The notes below the pieces were generated by a model. The model saw only the letters and a program-made list of their open reading frames with translations. It was not told the DNA's origin and made no database searches. The position numbers and the translations under genes were made by a program. From Acetobacteraceae bacterium (GTDB lineage: Bacteria; Pseudomonadota; Alphaproteobacteria; Acetobacterales; Acetobacteraceae), in assembly GCA_019237355.1 (NCBI GenBank), contig JAFAHH010000096.1:1-7849 (forward strand): DNA of 7,849 nucleotides, given 5' to 3'. Below, one piece after another: positions 4,938 to 7,849 of this stretch. Position 1 is the first letter of the stretch; the number at the start of each line of letters is the position of its first letter.

Positions 4938-5672
4938 ATGGGGATCCTGGCTCAGGACAAGCACAAGGAAATCGCGTTCTTTGACGGCCATGCCGCAACG
5001 GACGCCTATGACGTATTCACTCCTGAAACCAATGCCCGGTTAATTGCAACCTGCGCGCGGCTGGCGGGATTTAAGGCAGGGGGGCGCGTTGCCGACCTCG
5101 GCTGCGGCTCGGGCGTATTCACCGATCTGTTGCAACGGCATGGATACGATGCGGTCGGGCTCGACCTCAGCCCAAAGCTGATCGAACTGGCACGCCGAAA
5201 ATATCCCAAGGTCGAATTTCTCGAAGGCGACGTCGAACAATTGCCGTTTCCGGACGGCAGCCTGGATGGCGTTTTGCTCAGTGGATTGGTGCATCATCTG
5301 CCGGATCCGACCCGTTGTGCCAGCGAGGTCCTGCGGGTGCTGAAGTCGGGGGGCTCGTTTGTCGCGTTCGATCCGAACCGCATGAACCCGTTCATGTATC
5401 TTTATCGCGACCGCTCCTCGCCGTTCTACAGTCCGGTAGGGGTAACGGCGAACGAGCGCCCAGTGCTCGCGCACAAGATTGCCGCGGTCTTCCGGGGGCT
5501 CGGCTTTGCGGTGGGGACCGACTACATTTCGGACCTCAGCTATCGCTATCTTGCATCGTCCAAATTGCGCTGGCTGCTGCCCGCCTACAACGCTGTCGAT
5601 CGCGTCCTGTTCGCGCCGGAATTCATGAAGCCGCTACGCTCATTCGTCCTAACTTTCGGTCAGAAGCCATGA
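4938..5672 (+). CDS. Class I SAM-dependent methyltransferase (Methyltransf_11-like)
   Basis: The 244-residue product has the Rossmann-type SAM site: motif I VADLGCGSG at 51-59, an acidic end of strand 2 at Asp76 in AVGLDLSP, and EGDVEQLPFPDGSLDGVLLS at 96-115 covering the adenine-contacting Asp98 and strand 4. VLRVLKSGGSFVAFDPNR (131-148) is the typical post-motif region. The C-terminal third (150-244) is a variable part with several Tyr and Phe and probably forms the substrate pocket. There is no membrane segment, so it is cytoplasmic. It transfers a methyl group from SAM to an unknown acceptor; the neighbours suggest a sugar, nucleotide sugar or lipid intermediate. GGGGCG just before the ATG is a weak ribosome binding site. 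Its TGA overlaps the next gene's ATG (ATGA at 5669-5672), which implies translational coupling. Confidence 0.87.
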   Translation: MGILAQDKHKEIAFFDGHAATDAYDVFTPETNARLIATCARLAGFKAGGRVADLGCGSGVFTDLLQRHGYDAVGLDLSPKLIELARRKYPKVEFLEGDVEQLPFPDGSLDGVLLSGLVHHLPDPTRCASEVLRVLKSGGSFVAFDPNRMNPFMYLYRDRSSPFYSPVGVTANERPVLAHKIAAVFRGLGFAVGTDYISDLSYRYLASSKLRWLLPAYNAVDRVLFAPEFMKPLRSFVLTFGQKP

Positions 5673-6907
5673 GCATCCTAGATCTTCCCATCAGAGGAGA
5701 CAGTGCCCGCACGCGAATGGCAGACCTGACCGTCGTCGGCGGAGCGGGACATGTCGGGATCCCCCTGGTGTTGTCGTTTGCGGCGCAGGGTCTGACCGTC
5801 AATGTTAACGATCTCAGCCTCGACAATCTTGGCGCGCTGCAGGCCGGCCGGCTTCCATTCATCGAATACGGCGCAGAGGACCTGCTGTCCACAGCGCTCC
5901 GCGAACGCAAGTTGATTTTCACGAGCACGCCTGACGCAATATCGAGGTCGGGCCCGATCATCGTGACGATCGGAACGCCGGTCGACGAATTCCTCAACCC
6001 CGAGCGTCATGTGGTTCTCAACTGTCTGGACAGTCTTCTGCCTTATCTGTCCGACGGACAGCTCCTGGTGTTGCGATCCACGTTGTACCCGGGAACCACC
6101 GATGCCGTTGCCGCGCATCTAAAGCGCAAGCAGCGCGACGTGAACGTTGCATTTTGCCCGGAACGGATCGTGCAGGGCTACGGCATCGAGGAGCTGCGCA
6201 GGATGCCGCAAATCGTCAGCGGCACCACGCCTGAGGCGATCCGGCAGGCGACCGAGCTGTTCCGGATCATCGCGCCGGAGATTGTCGAGCTCACTCCGAT
6301 CGAGGCGGAGTTCGCCAAGCTGTTCGGCAACGCCTATCGCTACATCGAATTCGCGGCGACCAACCAGTTCTATCTGATCGCCCAGTCGGCCGGCGTCGAT
6401 TATCAGCGCATTCTCAAGGCAATGAAGCACAATTATCCGCGCGCGAAGAACATTCCGAAGCCCGGATATGCCGCGGGTCCCTGCCTGATGAAGGACACGA
6501 TGCAGCTCACTGCGTTCGCGCGCAACGAATTCAGTCTCGGGAACGCCGCGATGCTGATCAATGAAGGCTTGCCGCTTCATGTGATCGGGGATCTGCGTCG
6601 CCGCTACGACCTCAGCAAGACGACGGTCGGATTGCTGGGGATGGCGTTCAAGTCGGAAATCGACGACGTGCGCGCCTCACTGAGCTACAAATTCAAGAAG
6701 GTGCTGAGCGGCTTCGCTCACGAGGTCCTGACCACCGACCCGTTCGTGACCGTGGATCCCGACCTGCTGCCGCTGGACGAGGTGATCGCGCGCAGCGACG
6801 TCCTCATCCTATGCACGCCGCATATCAGCTACAAGAGCGCCGATCTCAAGGGCAAGCCGGTCGTCGACGTCTGGGGGCTCCTGGAGAATGCGAACCTCAT
6901 CACGTGA
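5669..6907 (+). CDS. Nucleotide-sugar 6-dehydrogenase (UDP-glucose/GDP-mannose dehydrogenase family)
   Basis: The 412-residue product shows the family order. The NAD site is GAGHVG at 25-30 in TVVGGAGHVGIPL. It is followed by IGTPVDE at 101-107, RSTLYPGTT at 136-144, and FCPERIVQG at 162-170 with the catalytic-loop Glu165. EFAKLFGNAYRY carries Lys217 and Asn221, and GPCLMKD at 270-276 carries the nucleophile Cys272. The UDP-binding C-domain includes GMAFKSEIDDVRASLSY at 324-340. These enzymes oxidise the C6 hydroxyl of a UDP- or GDP-sugar to the uronate with two NAD+. The sequence looks closest to the UDP-N-acetylmannosamine dehydrogenase branch, but the substrate cannot be fixed by eye. Met replaces the usual Pro after CL in the active-site loop. 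The start at 5669 is chosen for the 4-base overlap with the methyltransferase stop. The ATG at 5717, just before the first beta strand, is an alternative. The frame stays open far upstream, but there it is only shadow of the methyltransferase gene. Confidence 0.92.
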   Translation: MSILDLPIRGDSARTRMADLTVVGGAGHVGIPLVLSFAAQGLTVNVNDLSLDNLGALQAGRLPFIEYGAEDLLSTALRERKLIFTSTPDAISRSGPIIVTIGTPVDEFLNPERHVVLNCLDSLLPYLSDGQLLVLRSTLYPGTTDAVAAHLKRKQRDVNVAFCPERIVQGYGIEELRRMPQIVSGTTPEAIRQATELFRIIAPEIVELTPIEAEFAKLFGNAYRYIEFAATNQFYLIAQSAGVDYQRILKAMKHNYPRAKNIPKPGYAAGPCLMKDTMQLTAFARNEFSLGNAAMLINEGLPLHVIGDLRRRYDLSKTTVGLLGMAFKSEIDDVRASLSYKFKKVLSGFAHEVLTTDPFVTVDPDLLPLDEVIARSDVLILCTPHISYKSADLKGKPVVDVWGLLENANLIT

Positions 6908-6971
6908 GGGCGCTCGTGGGGAGGAAGCGCAGGTCAGTCGATAGCCTCCGCGGCCAACAGGCATTCTAGCG

Positions 6972-7730
6972 ATGGACCGTCAGCTCGACATCGTCATCCC
7001 GGTCTACAATGAGGGACCGAACATCCTGGCGACGCTGGGCGCGCTGGCGCGCCAGCTCAAGACGCCTTCGCGCGTGCTGATCTGCTACGATTTCGAGGAA
7101 GACAATACGTTGCCGGCTGTGCGCGACGCGCCCCGGGCCTATGCCGGCCTCGAAGCTGCCTTCGTTCGCAATCCAGGCCGTGGGGCACATGCCGCGGTGA
7201 TGGCGGGCTTTGCCGCCTCGACCGCCCCCATCGTCGTGATGTATCCGGCCGATGATGATTTCAACGCGGGCATCCTCGATGGCATGGTCGGACTGGTCCG
7301 CAATGGCTGCGACATCGTCTGCGCAAGCCGCTTCATGGCTGGCGGCACCATGCAGGGCTGTCCCTGGCTCAAGGCCGTGCTGGTGCGGACGGCGGCTTTC
7401 ACATTGCATCACTTTGCCGCCTTGCCGACCAGGGATCCGACCAGCGGCTTTCGCATGTTCTCGCGCCGGGTCATCGATCAGATCAGAATCGAATCCGACC
7501 AGGGATTTTGCTACAGCATCGAACTGCTGGTGAAAGTTCACCGGCTGGGCTGGCGGATAGCCGAGGTTCCGGCGCTTTGGTATGAGCGGCAGCACGGCGC
7601 GAGCAGATTCCGCGTCCTCAAATGGTTGCCCGCCTATTTGCGCTGGTTCAGATATGCTTTCGCGACGACCTATCTGCGTCGCCCGCCGGAAACAGTTCTG
7701 ATGCAATCCAAGCCGGCTCAAAGGGCCTAA
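6972..7730 (+). CDS. GT2-family glycosyltransferase, dolichyl-phosphate mannose synthase-like
   Basis: The 252-residue product starts with the GT-A fold signature DIVIPVYNEGPNI (6-18). It then has a short strand ending ICYDFEEDNT, NPGRGAHAAVMAGF at 67-80, and the metal and nucleotide site YPADDDF at 91-97 (Asp94-Asp96). Acceptor-region motifs are RDPTSGFRMFSRR (154-166), SIELLVKVHRLGWRIAEVP (182-200) and YERQHGASRF (204-213). This arrangement is that of enzymes that move a sugar from a nucleotide donor to polyprenyl phosphate at the cytoplasmic membrane face. There is no C-terminal transmembrane pair; only an aromatic, basic segment (LPAYLRWFRYAFATTYLRR, 219-237) could lie on the membrane. 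The donor is unknown. The ribosome binding site is weak and the gap to the dehydrogenase is 64 bases. Together with the GT-C-like protein it could form a lipid-linked sugar donor and user pair. Confidence 0.88.
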   Translation: MDRQLDIVIPVYNEGPNILATLGALARQLKTPSRVLICYDFEEDNTLPAVRDAPRAYAGLEAAFVRNPGRGAHAAVMAGFAASTAPIVVMYPADDDFNAGILDGMVGLVRNGCDIVCASRFMAGGTMQGCPWLKAVLVRTAAFTLHHFAALPTRDPTSGFRMFSRRVIDQIRIESDQGFCYSIELLVKVHRLGWRIAEVPALWYERQHGASRFRVLKWLPAYLRWFRYAFATTYLRRPPETVLMQSKPAQRA

Positions 7731-7733
7731 CGC

Positions 7734-7849
7734 ATGTCCGAACAGCGGCCCAAGGTCATATCCCGGAACATCCAGCCGGTTTCGCCATGGGTGGAATTGA
7801 TCGCGCGCGAGGTCGAGTTCTCGCCGGGCCGGATCGAGGTTTATCACGC
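7734..7849 (+). CDS. Probable NUDIX hydrolase, N-terminal 38 codons, cut by window edge
   Basis: The reading starts three bases after the glycosyltransferase stop, with AAAGGG about 10 bases upstream as ribosome binding site. The visible protein (MSEQRPKVISRNIQPVSPWV, then ELIAREVEFSPGRIEVYH) looks like the N-terminal beta sheet of ADP-ribose pyrophosphatase-type NUDIX proteins, in which a SPWxxLIxREVEF stretch leads to YHxVxxxDYV. The catalytic NUDIX box would lie beyond the edge and is not seen, so the call is by resemblance of the N-terminus only. Such enzymes hydrolyse nucleoside diphosphates linked to another group, including nucleotide sugars, which would suit this cluster. The tight spacing points to the same operon. 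Confidence 0.5.
   Translation, partial: MSEQRPKVISRNIQPVSPWVELIAREVEFSPGRIEVYH

Noticed and set aside
5315..5668. N-terminal extension of the dehydrogenase upstream of 5669
   Set aside because: These 118 codons lie wholly inside the methyltransferase gene, and the NAD-binding strand starts only after 5717. The 4-base overlap start is the better choice.
6966..7847. Minus-strand open frame of 293 codons opposite the glycosyltransferase
   Set aside because: The plus strand carries a full GT2 protein with all motifs in order. The minus frame is an antisense shadow with His/Arg-rich composition.
1..7849. CRISPR array, tRNA, rRNA or complete insertion sequence
   Set aside because: No regularly spaced long repeats, no cloverleaf or rRNA-like sequence, and no transposase or terminal inverted repeats were found on reading both strands.

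Overview
The window is GC-rich. Its gene content looks like a bradyrhizobial or related Rhizobiales chromosome: several short orphan proteins of kinds I associate with Bradyrhizobium, a sigma-EcfG-type promoter (a sigma factor specific to alphaproteobacteria), and alphaproteobacterial-looking glycan enzymes. The genus is inferred from recognised protein style, not from a marker gene.

The left part (1-2829) is loosely packed accessory or stress-type DNA. It starts with a decayed minus-strand reading (1-247) that has coiled-coil and membrane character. A 60-residue gene follows (380-561), broken by one missing base. Next is an intact single-domain response regulator (769-1116) behind a good GGAAC-N17-CGTT promoter. 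Three small orphan genes come after it: minus 1166-1366, plus 1565-1780, and minus 1800-1958, a 52-residue protein with CxxC and CxC. Last is the 3' remnant of an ATP-dependent DNA ligase on the minus strand (2045-2358), with three frame breaks. From 2359 to 2829 I find no convincing gene, but there is much structure: a 12-bp hairpin, an array of TGTG units mostly 11 bp apart, a 20-bp perfect palindrome over a putative -10 box, and a 9-bp inverted repeat ending one base before the next start codon.

The right part (2830-7849) is a compact plus-strand cluster that looks like one transcription unit. It encodes a 681-residue polytopic membrane protein with an early Asp-Asp loop (possible GT-C glycosyltransferase) and a large soluble C-terminal part, a class I SAM methyltransferase, a nucleotide-sugar 6-dehydrogenase overlapping the methyltransferase stop codon by 4 bases, a dolichyl-phosphate-mannose-synthase-like GT2 glycosyltransferase, and the first 38 codons of a probable NUDIX hydrolase cut by the window edge.

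A coherent but unproven reading is a glycan-modification pathway. The dehydrogenase would make a UDP-uronate, the GT2 enzyme would load a sugar onto a polyprenyl phosphate at the inner face of the membrane, the GT-C-like protein would use the lipid-linked sugar on the periplasmic side, and the methyltransferase would decorate a sugar or lipid intermediate. No complete mobile element, CRISPR array, tRNA or rRNA was seen.
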